Source: Paraburkholderia bryophila
Lineage (GTDB): Bacteria; Pseudomonadota; Gammaproteobacteria; Burkholderiales; Burkholderiaceae
Reading direction: 5' to 3'
DNA: 64,000 nucleotides
NCBI RefSeq assembly: GCF_003269035.1
Contig: NZ_QLTK01000007.1
Location: 62,001 to 126,000, forward strand
Made by a program: the position numbers and the translations under genes. This document shows, piece by piece, positions 17,057 through 26,407 of this stretch (the first letter of the stretch is position 1; each line of letters opens with the position of its first letter). A model generated the notes under the pieces. It ran no database searches. It was not told the DNA's origin and was given only the letters and a program-made list of their open reading frames with translations.

Positions 17057-18865
17057 TCACGCTTGCTCTGCTGCTTCCGCAGCGCCTTCCATATTAAGCG
17101 TCGCGCTGAAAATTGGCCAACGCTTCTGCAGCTGGCGTGCCAGTCGAGCGCCGCGCTCTTCGATGTTTTCCCGACGGTAGCCCTGACTTAGCCCGCTGCG
17201 CGTCGCTGCCAATGCCTTCACTGTCTTCATTCCAGAAGAGAGGTACAACGAGGGTGAGGTGACTTTAGCCTCAACGGTCTTATCCTGGCAGGCGCTGTTC
17301 AGACTGCCTTCCAGTAGAAGCAGATTCCCGAGGCGATGCTTGTGCTGCTCGTATTGGTCGGAATCGACGAAGCCATAATGCTCAATGCTGAAGGACGGCT
17401 TCTGCGGGAGAACATGCTCAACAGAAAGCCCGCCAGAGTTAAAAGTCACCAACTCCTCGATGCTTGCCGCAGGCAATGGTAGCTCGGCGCGTAGCGCGTC
17501 TTCTTCTTCCCATAGCATCCGATGAACCCCGGCGTTCCGATACAGCTCCTCAGTTTCTAACTGTTGCACCATCAACGTGTCCGGCATGAACTTCTGGCAG
17601 AACCATCTCAGCCGGGTCGCTACTTCTGAAACGCTTAGCTTCGAAAGGTTTCGTGTAATGGAGAACACATCGGCTTGAGGATTCGTGCCTTTCAGTTTGA
17701 ATACTCGAATGTCGGTGACTTCCACAAGCTCCTGCAGCGTCCGCGAGTCCGTGTCTCCGACCTCCTTCAGCCATCCATTCAACTGAAGCCGGATGACCAA
17801 CGGATACAAAGTGGCATTCAAGTCCTGTACGACGAGAAGCATATACGTGTCGCGGTCGGTGCGCGTCGCCCGGACAATCGCTTCCAGCCCGAAAAAGAAA
17901 GAGGTAAGGTCCTCCGTATAATTTTCGATGAATGAACGCAGGACGTCGGGCTTAGCACGCAGATTCTGAAGTGCTGGTTTCAGGAATGTCTCCAGGACGG
18001 AAGCGGACGTCGCGTTGTAGTCGCCCCCAGCGTCGACGCCAAATATGCGTCCGTCATAGGCAAGGTAGTGGTACCGGAGGACATCGTCTTCAACAAACGC
18101 ATCCCGGTCAATGTTGCGAATCTTAAACCCACGTTCGGCTGCCAGGTCTTTAACGTTATTGAAAGCGCGGAAAGCCTTGCCGAACTGGACGGCAATATAG
18201 TTGTCCAGTTCGCCACCGAGGTATCGGTTCGAATAATAAACGAGCAGGCTCTTTACAATATCCATCTTGGCCAGAGGCACGCCGCGGTCATTGACCGTCT
18301 GGAACATGCGGATGGCCTTTCCTTCATCGGGCTCGATAAACTCGAGCACTTCCATTTTCGTAAGTGTTTTGAGCCACTTGATAAGTAGGGGATGTCCTCC
18401 TTGCTGAACCAGGTCTCGGACGCGCAGACGGATGTGCTCGTAATTGTCTGCTAAGCGCTTCTGTCCAGCCGACTCTGGCGTTGGATTTTTCTTCGCCAGC
18501 ATGGCCTGAAAGAATTCCATGTTGTCACCCAACACCTGAAACTTTACTCCGTCAAGCGGGCTACAAATATAGGAGCTGTACATGGCACTGCGCACGCGCT
18601 CTTCCGCCAGCGCGTCAATCAGCGCGCCCAAAAGCATTGTCAACGTTGTCAACCGCTGCTGTCCGTCGACAACGAAAACCGGTTCTCCAGGTGCTCTCTG
18701 CGAAAGGATAAATGTCCCCAGATAGTGACCTCCAACATCGATTGCCTCTTCAATGTCGGAAAAGAGTTCGTTGATATTTCGCTCGCGCCACGCGTAGTCG
18801 CGTTGATAACTAGGTACGACCAGATTTTTGCCTGCGAAGAACGTTTCGATGGTCTGCTTGCTCAC
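17057..18865 (-). CDS. DUF262/DUF1524 protein (GmrSD-type restriction-like)
   Basis: The protein of about 602 aa has the N-terminal DUF262 pattern (TIETFFAGKNLVVPSYQRDY followed by AW, then VVDGQQRLTTL), the GmrS-like NTPase/ParB-like part. The C-terminal DUF1524 pattern is SVEHVLPQKPS...HRLGNLLLLEG, a His-Me-finger nuclease. GmrSD proteins cut DNA with modified cytosines, and related fusions act in phage defence. I prefer the GTG start at 18865, which has AGGA upstream and begins at the family's usual N-terminus. The ATG at 18904 would add 13 residues. The gene is single, with no methylase beside it. It lies between two copies of a small-secreted-protein sequence. Confidence 0.88.
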   Translation of the reverse strand: MSKQTIETFFAGKNLVVPSYQRDYAWRERNINELFSDIEEAIDVGGHYLGTFILSQRAPGEPVFVVDGQQRLTTLTMLLGALIDALAEERVRSAMYSSYICSPLDGVKFQVLGDNMEFFQAMLAKKNPTPESAGQKRLADNYEHIRLRVRDLVQQGGHPLLIKWLKTLTKMEVLEFIEPDEGKAIRMFQTVNDRGVPLAKMDIVKSLLVYYSNRYLGGELDNYIAVQFGKAFRAFNNVKDLAAERGFKIRNIDRDAFVEDDVLRYHYLAYDGRIFGVDAGGDYNATSASVLETFLKPALQNLRAKPDVLRSFIENYTEDLTSFFFGLEAIVRATRTDRDTYMLLVVQDLNATLYPLVIRLQLNGWLKEVGDTDSRTLQELVEVTDIRVFKLKGTNPQADVFSITRNLSKLSVSEVATRLRWFCQKFMPDTLMVQQLETEELYRNAGVHRMLWEEEDALRAELPLPAASIEELVTFNSGGLSVEHVLPQKPSFSIEHYGFVDSDQYEQHKHRLGNLLLLEGSLNSACQDKTVEAKVTSPSLYLSSGMKTVKALAATRSGLSQGYRRENIEERGARLARQLQKRWPIFSATLNMEGAAEAAEQA

Positions 18866-19111
18866 GCTCAATCCTGATATCGATAAGTGGAATACGCAAT
18901 GCAAGTGAACGGACGGAGAATGGCCCCCGGTAGTTGAAATTGAGTTTCCGGAGTATTCGTTGACCGCATATTGTGCGATATCTTACCGTCGCGTGGTTCG
19001 AAGGGGCTGCGCTCGCTGGCACTGCACCATGTTGCGCTACGTGGCAGAACTCGCCAGCACAGACGGATGCGCGCTGTGTCGCAGTTAGCCGCGTAGCGGG
19101 AAGCTCAGTAT

Positions 19112-19262
19112 CTCGCAGCGCTCGGTCTGACAGCATCGGCACACGTCGACGTCGCCATCGGACTGGGCATCCCCGCCGCCGTGTATGCGCCGGCGGAGCC
19201 AGTGTACGCACCGTCACCTCCGTCATGCATGCTCCCGCAAGCGTGCGGTGGTAGGCGCAGTC
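19112..19262 (+). pseudogene. decayed copy of the 16474 secreted-protein gene
   Basis: The stretch is nearly identical over about 120 bases to 16527-16650, covering the end of the signal peptide and the YAPAEPVYAP repeats. It lacks a start codon, has lost about 24 bases of the signal-peptide code, and shifts frame near CTCCGTCATGC. The two copies are in direct orientation on either side of the DUF262 gene. Confidence 0.7.
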
Positions 19263-19450
19263 GGGGCATTATGCTGGGCTTCACGCTGTCGTTGGTGCGG
19301 TCAGTGGTTGCATGGTCGGCAGGCACATTGCGAAGCAGCACGCTCAACAGCAAGCCGCGCAACGCCAGGCGACACAGGCGCAAAAGGGCGTCGTACGCTC
19401 GGTGTGCCAGGTGGACCGAGAAGAACGCTGGTCCATCAGGCAACTGCAAA
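19246..19450 (+). pseudogene. relic of a glycine-zipper protein
   Basis: One frame reads AVVGAVGALCWA. A second frame then reads GAVSGCMVGRHIAKQHAQQQ and ends with a KGVVRSVCQVDREERW-like stretch. The two together resemble a glycine-zipper 2TM (17-kDa surface antigen-like) protein broken by a frameshift. It is fused directly to the preceding relic. No start or ribosome site is present. The identification is tentative. Confidence 0.4.
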
Positions 19451-19456
19451 CTACGC

Positions 19457-20158
19457 TTAGGTCGTCAATTCGACGTTCGGCTCGACTGTGGCCACCGGAG
19501 TGGGCACAGCCACACTCTTGCGCGGCGCTTTTTTCGCAGCAGTCCCGTTAGCCGGCACCTTCGCCCTCACCGCCCTATTGGCAGCAGTCTTCTTCGCCGC
19601 CGGAGCCTTCTTCGCAACTGCCTTCGTAACCATCGGTTTCGCATCGGCCGCAGCACCGGCGCCGCCAATCAGAAATCGACTGCGGTTTTTGGCGTTGGCA
19701 ATCCACGCCGGCGCGCGCCCACGTCCACTCCATGTCGCGCCGCTCTTGGGGTCAAGATAAAGCGCCGGCTGCGGGCCCCTGACATAGTTCCCGGCTGTCG
19801 CCGATTTTTTGGCAGCAGGAGCGGAAGACACCGCGTTAGCTTCAACCAAAAACTTCGAACGGTCCTTCGCGCTAACAATCCAAGCCGGCGCACGGCCGTG
19901 TCCGGTCCAAGTGGAACCGGTCTTCGGGTCACGATACTTCGCGGCCGACGCCGACGACTTCGCGGCAGCCTTGGCGCCCGGCTTAGGTCCACGTTTCTTG
20001 CCACCTGCATGCGCATCGATATCCGCAGTCGTCAGCCCATGCTTTGCCATCAACTCATGAATCTTTTCAATGACACCCGACGCTTGCTTCGAGATGAGAG
20101 ACTCGGCTTGCTGCTCCAGTTTTTTGATTCTTGCCTGCAGTGATTCGAGAGTTGCCAT
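19457..20158 (-). CDS. H-NS family nucleoid protein with two DNA-binding domains
   Basis: The protein of about 233 aa has an N-terminal coiled oligomerisation part (residues 1-50) and a basic linker. It then carries two copies of the H-NS C-terminal DNA-binding motif: YRDPKTGSTWTGHGRAPAWI at about 75-94 and YLDPKSGATWSGRGRAPAWI at about 134-153. A histone-like Ala/Lys/Pro tail follows. The usual family member has one such motif and about 100 residues. It should silence AT-rich foreign DNA, of which there is much nearby. A GGAGG site precedes the chosen ATG. An in-frame extension to 20293 lacks one. Confidence 0.9.
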   Translation of the reverse strand: MATLESLQARIKKLEQQAESLISKQASGVIEKIHELMAKHGLTTADIDAHAGGKKRGPKPGAKAAAKSSASAAKYRDPKTGSTWTGHGRAPAWIVSAKDRSKFLVEANAVSSAPAAKKSATAGNYVRGPQPALYLDPKSGATWSGRGRAPAWIANAKNRSRFLIGGAGAAADAKPMVTKAVAKKAPAAKKTAANRAVRAKVPANGTAAKKAPRKSVAVPTPVATVEPNVELTT

Positions 20159-20989
20159 TTTGGCCTCCGTAGCCGTGACGCCGGAACTATGCCACACGCC
20201 CGCGTTGAGTTGCGAATCGCAAGCACAGATATTCTCTGCTATCAGCAATGGGTCGAAGCGACGGATGTTTCGGTCCGCTGCCAATCCCGGCAAGAGTCTA
20301 TTAACGCCAGACAGGAATCCGGTAGTCGGCGACGAACTCGTTGGTAACGTCTACCTTGTTCACACTTATCAAAATATTCGCTCAGCTTGCCCATTTCATC
20401 TCATACTGCACGAATAACGAAGTCTGCGTGTGAACCTGTACAGGACCGTACCTCATAAAGTCTTTCACCACCTCCGCATGCGGGTGGCTGCGCTTACGAT
20501 TCGGGTCCGAACTGAACACACCTAGCGATGGGCTAAACTGCTTGGCGTCGCGGTAAACCCCGTAGTTCCAAGATTATTTTGACCGCTCTCCGATAGCACG
20601 GCGGATAGCGACCGACACAACGCAACTGATTGCTCGGGTAGGTAAAGGATAGCAAGACACAATGCGGCCGCGCTCAATGGTAACCACAACTGGCCGGCGG
20701 CAGCCAAACCTTGCCTTACTAACGACGGCGTAACAGCGGGCACCGCCTTGACTCTCTGCAAAAAGGCAAGAGCTGCGGAAATGAACCCTGCTTTCATTCG
20801 CGCCAATGGAGCGCCCGATACGCCTTTCATATTGCAATTATCAAGGAATAGAAGGATAAGTCCGAGGTAACTAAGCTAACGGCATACTCGACCGAGTCTT
20901 GATGAACAGCTGAAAACAATTTTTCTCGCCGCGGCCTTTAGCTGGACCAGTCCACATGCTCGTCAGGTGTCGTTCGATTCGCATCCGGA
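20159..20989. other. intergenic region with no convincing gene
   Basis: About 830 bases. A minus-strand open frame at 20522-20830 (102 codons) contains a hydrophobic stretch, but it has no ribosome site and no recognisable motif, so I do not call it. No RNA gene or clear repeat was found. Confidence 0.4.
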
Positions 20990-21280
20990 CTAGTCAATAC
21001 CCTCAATATCCAGAATCTGAAATACCTGGGCAAGCACTCCGTTTTTTCGCCAAATTAACCATTTGTTATAGCAGGTCTGCATTGGCGAATATATATGCGG
21101 TAGCTGAGACCAGCTCTCGCCTGTCTCCAATATCCAGAGGATGGCGTTCAAGACATTTCTGTCACTTCGGGTCGGACGACCTCGACGGACTTCGGTCGAG
21201 TCATGGAACAGGTGAGCTACGCGGGCCCAATCATCGTCGGACAATGGCACACGTGAAGCAGAACCTTTTTCGACTGTCAT
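20990..21280 (-). CDS. solitary DUF4096 transposase-like protein
   Basis: The protein of about 96 aa has the DUF4096 pattern of IS5/IS4 first reading frames: LSDDDWARVAHLF, then RRGRPTRSDRNVLNAILWIL, then WSQLP. It covers only the N-terminal DNA-binding part, and no DDE catalytic frame follows. It is therefore either an IS remnant or one of the domesticated stand-alone copies common in this bacterial group. A related longer gene lies at 44875-45282. No inverted repeats were found around it. Confidence 0.75.
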   Translation of the reverse strand: MTVEKGSASRVPLSDDDWARVAHLFHDSTEVRRGRPTRSDRNVLNAILWILETGESWSQLPHIYSPMQTCYNKWLIWRKNGVLAQVFQILDIEGID

Positions 21281-21706
21281 TGCCACTTCCCCTCGAACAG
21301 GTCAGATTTCTGGTTTTAATTACTTGTTTGTATTGAACTAGATTTACTCACTGCACAGTGTGGAGTGTTGACACGCGACTCAAAGGTGGTTTCGATAAAC
21401 GCGTGCAAGTCAGCGCTAAACGTGTTGCCGTAGTGCGCAGACGAAGACCGAGGCGTATCAACTCGAGAAGGAAGCCCTTCCCCCCATTTCCGAAGCCACC
21501 GCAGAAGTTACGGAACGTACGCGTCTAAGATTAACGACATGCCTTAAACCGCTTGAGAAGGCATCTCCAACCCTCAGAAAGGCCCACCCAACGAACAATC
21601 GACGCTTGAGAGCTGGGCAAAACAATCGCGGACTTATAAACGCCGGAAAGCCAGAAATTCCTGTTCTGCGTAGCCAAATATCCCGTGCGTCCACAGACGT
21701 CCTGAA
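21281..21706. other. intergenic region, nothing identified
   Basis: About 425 bases between the transposase-like gene and the end of the catabolic operon. No open frame with a ribosome site, no clear hairpin terminator and no recognisable relic was seen. Confidence 0.4.
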
Positions 21707-22684
21707 TCAGGAATTTTCGGATGCAAGCGCACGAAGTAACTGTTCGTCTCGCCAGCGTACTCGCGCGGCCCAGTCATCCAGACTGAGTAAGGCCCGACGT
21801 TGTCGAGTCACGTCTTCGACGAGCTCCTTTGACCAGGGGTCATGCTGGCCGCGTTCGGCGCCCATCCGCTCGTAAGCAGGTCCCATCTTCTCGGCATGAG
21901 AAGCAATTCCGCCTCGCGTGTTCAGGTCGGCAGTCTCGAACGGCCCAATGACACTCCACCGCCGGCCAAGTCCGAGCCGGACAAGGTCGTCAATGTCTTC
22001 CACAGACGCGACTCCATCACGTACAAGACAGTACGCTTCGCGCAGCAGCGCTCCTTGCAAACGATTGAATACGAATCCTTCGACCTCCCGCCGAACAAGG
22101 ACCGGCTTTAGGCCCGCTTGCGCATAGATTTCCGACGCGTGTTGCGTAACTATCGGCGAGGTAAATTCGGTCGGCACAACCTCAATTACTGGTAGCAAAT
22201 ATGGTGGATTGCCTGGATGTCCAACAATGATTCGGTCCTGTGCGCCAGTACCTTCTCCTAACGCTGTTGGCGTTAGCGCAGAAGTCGAACTTGCTAATAC
22301 CGTGCCGCCCGTCGCAAGCGAGGCCAGTTGCATGAACAGCGCCTGCTTGAGCTTTAGCTGCTCGGGGATGCACTCTTGCACGAGAACCGCATCAGCCACA
22401 GCGTCGTCGAGCCGCTCGTGATAGCTCACCCTGTCGCGAACGACATGTGCCGCCTCCTTTAACAGGCCAAAGTCCGACATCAAAGACATTCTCGCGTCGA
22501 AGTCGTCCTGAGCCCTTCTAAATGTTTGACTGAAGGCGTCCCAGACACGCACCTGATATCCAGCCAATGCAAAAAGGACGCTAAAGGCAACTCCGATAGA
22601 ACCTGCCCCAGCTATAGTTATAGTCTGGCCATCTGCAGCCGAGTTCTGCTCTTCGTCAGCCGAATGCGCTTCGATTGAACTCAT
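21707..22684 (-). CDS. 3-hydroxyacyl-CoA dehydrogenase family protein
   Basis: The protein of about 325 aa has an N-terminal Rossmann motif (ITIAGAGSIGVAFSVLFALAG), a catalytic HPGNPPYLLPVIEVVP segment and the C-terminal 3HCDH domain (FVFNRLQGALLREAYCLVRDGV). Single-function members of this length include L-gulonate 3-dehydrogenase and lambda-crystallin-like enzymes. They oxidise 3-hydroxy acids or their CoA esters with NAD. It starts by ATGA overlap with the alcohol dehydrogenase gene and is last in the operon. In context it may serve beta-oxidation of the adipate-like end product, but that is inference. Confidence 0.88.
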   Translation of the reverse strand: MSSIEAHSADEEQNSAADGQTITIAGAGSIGVAFSVLFALAGYQVRVWDAFSQTFRRAQDDFDARMSLMSDFGLLKEAAHVVRDRVSYHERLDDAVADAVLVQECIPEQLKLKQALFMQLASLATGGTVLASSTSALTPTALGEGTGAQDRIIVGHPGNPPYLLPVIEVVPTEFTSPIVTQHASEIYAQAGLKPVLVRREVEGFVFNRLQGALLREAYCLVRDGVASVEDIDDLVRLGLGRRWSVIGPFETADLNTRGGIASHAEKMGPAYERMGAERGQHDPWSKELVEDVTRQRRALLSLDDWAARVRWRDEQLLRALASENS

Positions 22685-23934
22685 ACCAGCTCCCACCAGC
22701 TTCGGTCACCCTCGTAGCCCTTCTGCAAGATGGCAATGACCGCTTCTCTCGTGAGTACTCGCGGATTGTTTGCAAGCAACCTGGTTGCCATCATCGCCTG
22801 GTCCGCGACGGCATCGAAGTGCTCGGGCTTCAGTCCGATGGCCTTGACGTCGAGCGGTGCGCCGACAATCTCGAGCAATTCTTCAACTCGCTGGATTGCG
22901 GCGTGCGCCTGTTCAATCAGAGGCGATGAAGAATCAGCAACGCCAAAGATACGACCAACTTCTGCGAATGCGTCCACTCGGGCGGGCAGGTTGAATCGCA
23001 TAATGTAGGGCAATAATGCGCCAACACCGAATCCGTGTGGTGCATCGCTGTAGGTCGCCATTGGCGACTGGATGGCGTGCGCACCCGCAGTGCCAGTCGT
23101 GTTAATTGCCATGCCAGCGGCGTACGCCGCGAACATTACGTCTGCGCGCGCATTAATATCTTGCGGATTGGCGACGACCCGAGCAAGACCTGAATTCAAT
23201 AAGGAGAGGCCGTGACCAGCAAATAGGTCCGTCAACCGGTTCTTGCCGACGTAGAGCTTCGTGTCAATTTCTTCCGGAGTCGGGTTTTTCGCGCGAGCCG
23301 TAAATGCTTCGATGAGGTGAGACAAAGCGTCCGCGCCCGTGGCAGCAGTCAGGCCGGGCGGGCAACTCAGTGTCAGCTCGGGGTCAATCACCGCTGCATA
23401 CGGCTCGAGGTGCGGGCTGGCGATGCCGAGTTTCATGCCCTTATCACGGTCGTACACAACCGAAATGCAGGTGACTTCGGCGCCGGTGCCCCCGGTCGTC
23501 GGAACGGTGATGACTGGAAGTCCCGGAGCCGGTACTCGAAATTCACCGTAGTAGTCACGCACATCATGCTGGTTCACGAGCGCAATCGCTGCGACCTTTG
23601 CCAGGTCAAGGCAGCTTCCACCGCCAATTCCAATGACAGCATCAATGGCCCGGGGCGCCGCAGACGAAGAGTAGCGACTCACGACCTCAAGGATGTTGTC
23701 GCGCGGCAAGTCCGGTTCCGTCTCGCTATAGACGGAAACCGCGATGCCATGAGCCTCAAGCCCCGCCTTGATTTCGTGGAAATCTTCGCTTGCCGCCATT
23801 CGCGCATCGGTGACGATAAGCACGGAGGAAGCAATTCCCTTGGTGATGAAAGGCAATTGTCTGCGCTGCCCTGGCCCGAAGAGGACGCTTTTAGGCTGAC
23901 GCAGCAGCCCCAAACCCGATGTGGTGTCAGTCAT
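22681..23934 (-). CDS. iron-containing alcohol dehydrogenase (ChnD-like role)
   Basis: The 417-aa group III dehydrogenase has the GGGSCLDLAKVAA NAD-binding segment, VPTTGGTGAEVT, and metal-ligand positions in ADALSHLIEAFTA and SDAPHGFGVGALLPY. It would oxidise an omega-hydroxy acid to the aldehyde. It overlaps the aldehyde dehydrogenase gene upstream by four bases (ATGA) and the next gene by four, so all three are tightly coupled. In the proposed pathway it converts 6-hydroxyhexanoate (or 5-hydroxypentanoate) to the oxo acid. Confidence 0.9.
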   Translation of the reverse strand: MTDTTSGLGLLRQPKSVLFGPGQRRQLPFITKGIASSVLIVTDARMAASEDFHEIKAGLEAHGIAVSVYSETEPDLPRDNILEVVSRYSSSAAPRAIDAVIGIGGGSCLDLAKVAAIALVNQHDVRDYYGEFRVPAPGLPVITVPTTGGTGAEVTCISVVYDRDKGMKLGIASPHLEPYAAVIDPELTLSCPPGLTAATGADALSHLIEAFTARAKNPTPEEIDTKLYVGKNRLTDLFAGHGLSLLNSGLARVVANPQDINARADVMFAAYAAGMAINTTGTAGAHAIQSPMATYSDAPHGFGVGALLPYIMRFNLPARVDAFAEVGRIFGVADSSSPLIEQAHAAIQRVEELLEIVGAPLDVKAIGLKPEHFDAVADQAMMATRLLANNPRVLTREAVIAILQKGYEGDRSWWELV

Positions 23935-25412
23935 GCCAGTATCTCCTGCTCAGACTTCACGGTAAGCGCCAGGTACTTGGTTTCCAGGAATTCGTAGATG
24001 CCTTCATGGCCGCCTTCACGTCCTAATCCTGATGCCTTGATGCCACCGAACGGCGCGGCCGGGTCCGCCATGATTCCGCGGTTGATGCCAACCATGCCGA
24101 AGTCGAGCCTTTCGCCTAACACGATGGCGCGCGAGATGTCCTTGGTGAAGATATAAGCGGCCAAACCATATCGAGTATCGTTTGCGAAATCGATGGCCTC
24201 CGCAGTCGATTGAACCGGGAAGATGACCGCAACTGGCGCGAAGAGCTCATCGCCACAGAGAGCGTCGCTTGCCTTCGGAAAGCGAACAACCGTCGGCTCG
24301 TAAAAATATCCGTCGCCGGCGACGACGTTACCCCCTGACTTTATTTCGCCCCCGGCGTCCGCCAATCGAACAACCATACGATGTACCCGGTCACGCTGCC
24401 GCTCAGAAATGATAGGGCCCACGTCGACCGCCTCCATCCCATTGCCAACACGGAGCGCCTTGGCGCGTTCGACAAATTTCCGAGTGAACTCCTCTTCAAC
24501 TGCCTGATGGACGATGATTCGGTTGGCCGCAACGCAAGCCTGCCCCGCATTTCGGAATTTGCAGGCAATTGCGTGCTCAACCGCAGCATCGACATCAGCA
24601 TCATCGAGCACGATGAACGGACCGTCACCGCCCAATTCCATCGATGCATTCATGATGTGCTCGGAAGCTTGACCGAGAAGCGTACTGCCAACACCGGTTG
24701 AGCCGGTGAAACTCACCTTGCGCAGACGCCTGTCGCTCATCAGAGCCGAAGAAACGCCTGCGGCGTCGGCCGTATGAAGCAGATTGATAACACCCTTCGG
24801 GAAACCTGCGTCCTCCAGCACCTTCACGAACAGAGCTGAGGTAAGTGGGGTCTCTTGCGCCGATTTAGTCACGACGGTACAACCCGCTGCCAGAGCGGCA
24901 CCCGCCTTGCGGGCAATCATCAGAAGCGGAAAGTTCCACGGAGTGATGAGCAGGCATGGCCCAACAGGCTGATGGGTTGCGACGACCCGATATCCGCCGT
25001 GTGAGCCGTCGGCGAACGTACCGTGGAGGTGAGCAATCTGCTCCGCGTACCAAAGGAAAAACTCAGCAGACAGCTTGAATTCACCACGCGACTCAGTCAA
25101 AGGCTTACCGCTTTCGAGAGTCATGGTTTCGGCGAAGAGGTCGGCACGCGAGACAAGAAGGCGGTGCGCCTTGTGGAACAGGTCTGCACGTGCCCGCGGC
25201 GAATAGGCACGCCATGAATCCTGTGCCTCGACAGCGGCCTCCAAAGCGTCACGTGCATCGCAGATGGAGGCACTGGCCACATCGGTCAGCACAGCCCCCG
25301 TTCCAGGATTTACGACTACAAATCTGTCCTGAGATGCTCGCCACGCTCCATTGATAAACAAGCCTAGCGGAACCACTTCGCTCAGCTGAACGCCATGAAC
25401 TTTGACTTGCAT
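23931..25412 (-). CDS. NAD(P)-dependent aldehyde dehydrogenase (ChnE-like role)
   Basis: The 493-aa enzyme has the aldehyde dehydrogenase residues: Asn in TPWNFPLLM, Glu in SMELGGDGPF and the catalytic Cys in NAGQACVAANR. It is most like succinate-semialdehyde dehydrogenases, which fits an omega-oxo acid substrate. The usual ELGGNAP reads ELGGDGP here. It is the first gene of a three-gene operon, with a strong AGGAGGAG site. The upstream 160 bases carry the GTAATAC-C-GTATTAC palindrome and the divergent GntR gene. It probably makes adipate or glutarate from the oxo acid. Confidence 0.92.
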   Translation of the reverse strand: MQVKVHGVQLSEVVPLGLFINGAWRASQDRFVVVNPGTGAVLTDVASASICDARDALEAAVEAQDSWRAYSPRARADLFHKAHRLLVSRADLFAETMTLESGKPLTESRGEFKLSAEFFLWYAEQIAHLHGTFADGSHGGYRVVATHQPVGPCLLITPWNFPLLMIARKAGAALAAGCTVVTKSAQETPLTSALFVKVLEDAGFPKGVINLLHTADAAGVSSALMSDRRLRKVSFTGSTGVGSTLLGQASEHIMNASMELGGDGPFIVLDDADVDAAVEHAIACKFRNAGQACVAANRIIVHQAVEEEFTRKFVERAKALRVGNGMEAVDVGPIISERQRDRVHRMVVRLADAGGEIKSGGNVVAGDGYFYEPTVVRFPKASDALCGDELFAPVAVIFPVQSTAEAIDFANDTRYGLAAYIFTKDISRAIVLGERLDFGMVGINRGIMADPAAPFGGIKASGLGREGGHEGIYEFLETKYLALTVKSEQEILA

Positions 25413-25464
25413 CGCTCTCCTCCTGTCCTGACAGAAACGTCGACAAACGCACCCTTTTGGTGCT

Positions 25465-25496
25465 GTAATACCGTATTACGATGTGGATGATAATAC
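25465..25496. promoter_or_regulatory. candidate GntR operator (perfect palindrome)
   Basis: GTAATACCGTATTAC at 25465-25479 is a perfect 7-1-7 palindrome. A further TAATAC half-site lies at 25491-25496. It sits in the divergent promoter region between the aldehyde dehydrogenase and GntR genes. Related half-sites recur upstream of the hydrolase/monooxygenase operon at 30048-30069. Confidence 0.7.
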
Positions 25497-25576
25497 CGAG
25501 TGACAGGATGTTTGGCAATGGCGGTTAGGTGGTAGACTTGATTGCAATAGTCACTTATGGTTTTAGGGTCCGAGTC

Positions 25577-26284
25577 ATGGCACGTTCGGTTATTGTGGAA
25601 AGACACGCGGCGCCGTTGCGCCAGCAGGTAGTCAGGCTGCTTCGCGAACAGATTCTCGATGGCGAACTCGCGCCCGGAGAAAGGCTTCTTGAAAGCGCTC
25701 TGTGCAACGCTTTCGGCGTTTCGCGGACAGTCATTCGCGAAGCGTTGCGTCAGTTGGAGTCCGAGCATCTTGTCACCGTCATAGCTAGCATTGGTCCCAT
25801 CGTTACTGTTCTTACCCAGCGGGACATCGAGTCGATTTATCAGGTACGGCAGAACCTCGAAGGACTCGCCGGAATGCTTTTCGCGGTGAATGCAACTGAC
25901 AAACAAGCCAAAGAGATGATTGAGTTGCTGGCGCGAATGGAAACGGAGTTCCTTAAGGGTAGCGTTGAGTCGCGCGACAACATCAAGAGCGAGTTCTATG
26001 AACTTCTTCTTGAAGGCGGAGGCAATAAGGTCCTGGCAGAGACGATGAACGTGATTCACGGCCGCATTGCGATTTTTCGCCGATACGCGTTCATTGATGA
26101 AGCCAGGGTCGCGATTTCGATGAATGAACTGCGTCGCATAATCGACGCTGTTGCCGTGAAGAGGGATGCAGACCTAGCGCGTAACGCATGCGAAGAGCAT
26201 GTCAACCTTGCGGGAAAACTTGCGATTCAGGAATACGAAAGGCGCCTGCCCCAAAATGCGTCCGTAGCCGAGACCGTCGCTTAA
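25577..26284 (+). CDS. GntR (FadR/FCD subfamily) regulator
   Basis: The protein of about 235 aa has an N-terminal winged helix (LRQQVVRLLREQILDGELAP, then ESALCNAFGVSRTVIREALR) and a C-terminal helical FCD domain (residues about 90-220). FCD regulators bind small acids, often pathway intermediates. The start is set at the ATG at 25577, since the 16 upstream codons run into promoter DNA. It is divergent from the dehydrogenase operon and convergent with the SDR gene. It likely controls both catabolic units through the GTATTAC palindromes. Confidence 0.92.
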   Translation: MARSVIVERHAAPLRQQVVRLLREQILDGELAPGERLLESALCNAFGVSRTVIREALRQLESEHLVTVIASIGPIVTVLTQRDIESIYQVRQNLEGLAGMLFAVNATDKQAKEMIELLARMETEFLKGSVESRDNIKSEFYELLLEGGGNKVLAETMNVIHGRIAIFRRYAFIDEARVAISMNELRRIIDAVAVKRDADLARNACEEHVNLAGKLAIQEYERRLPQNASVAETVA

Positions 26285-26407
26285 GCTATAAGGCTTCGCA
26301 CGGCTCCAGCGGGCAGTCTTATTGAAGACCTCGACCTTCAGAGCCCACCGCAGGCAGCAAGAGACACCTCGGTCTTGCGACCTCGATGTACCGACTGCCT
26401 CACGCAA

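Noticed and set aside
19181..20143. 320-codon plus-strand open frame
   Set aside because: Mostly opposite the H-NS protein gene. Its first part runs through pseudogene relics.
20522..20830. 102-codon minus-strand open frame with a hydrophobic stretch
   Set aside because: No ribosome site and no family; kept only as a note on the gap.
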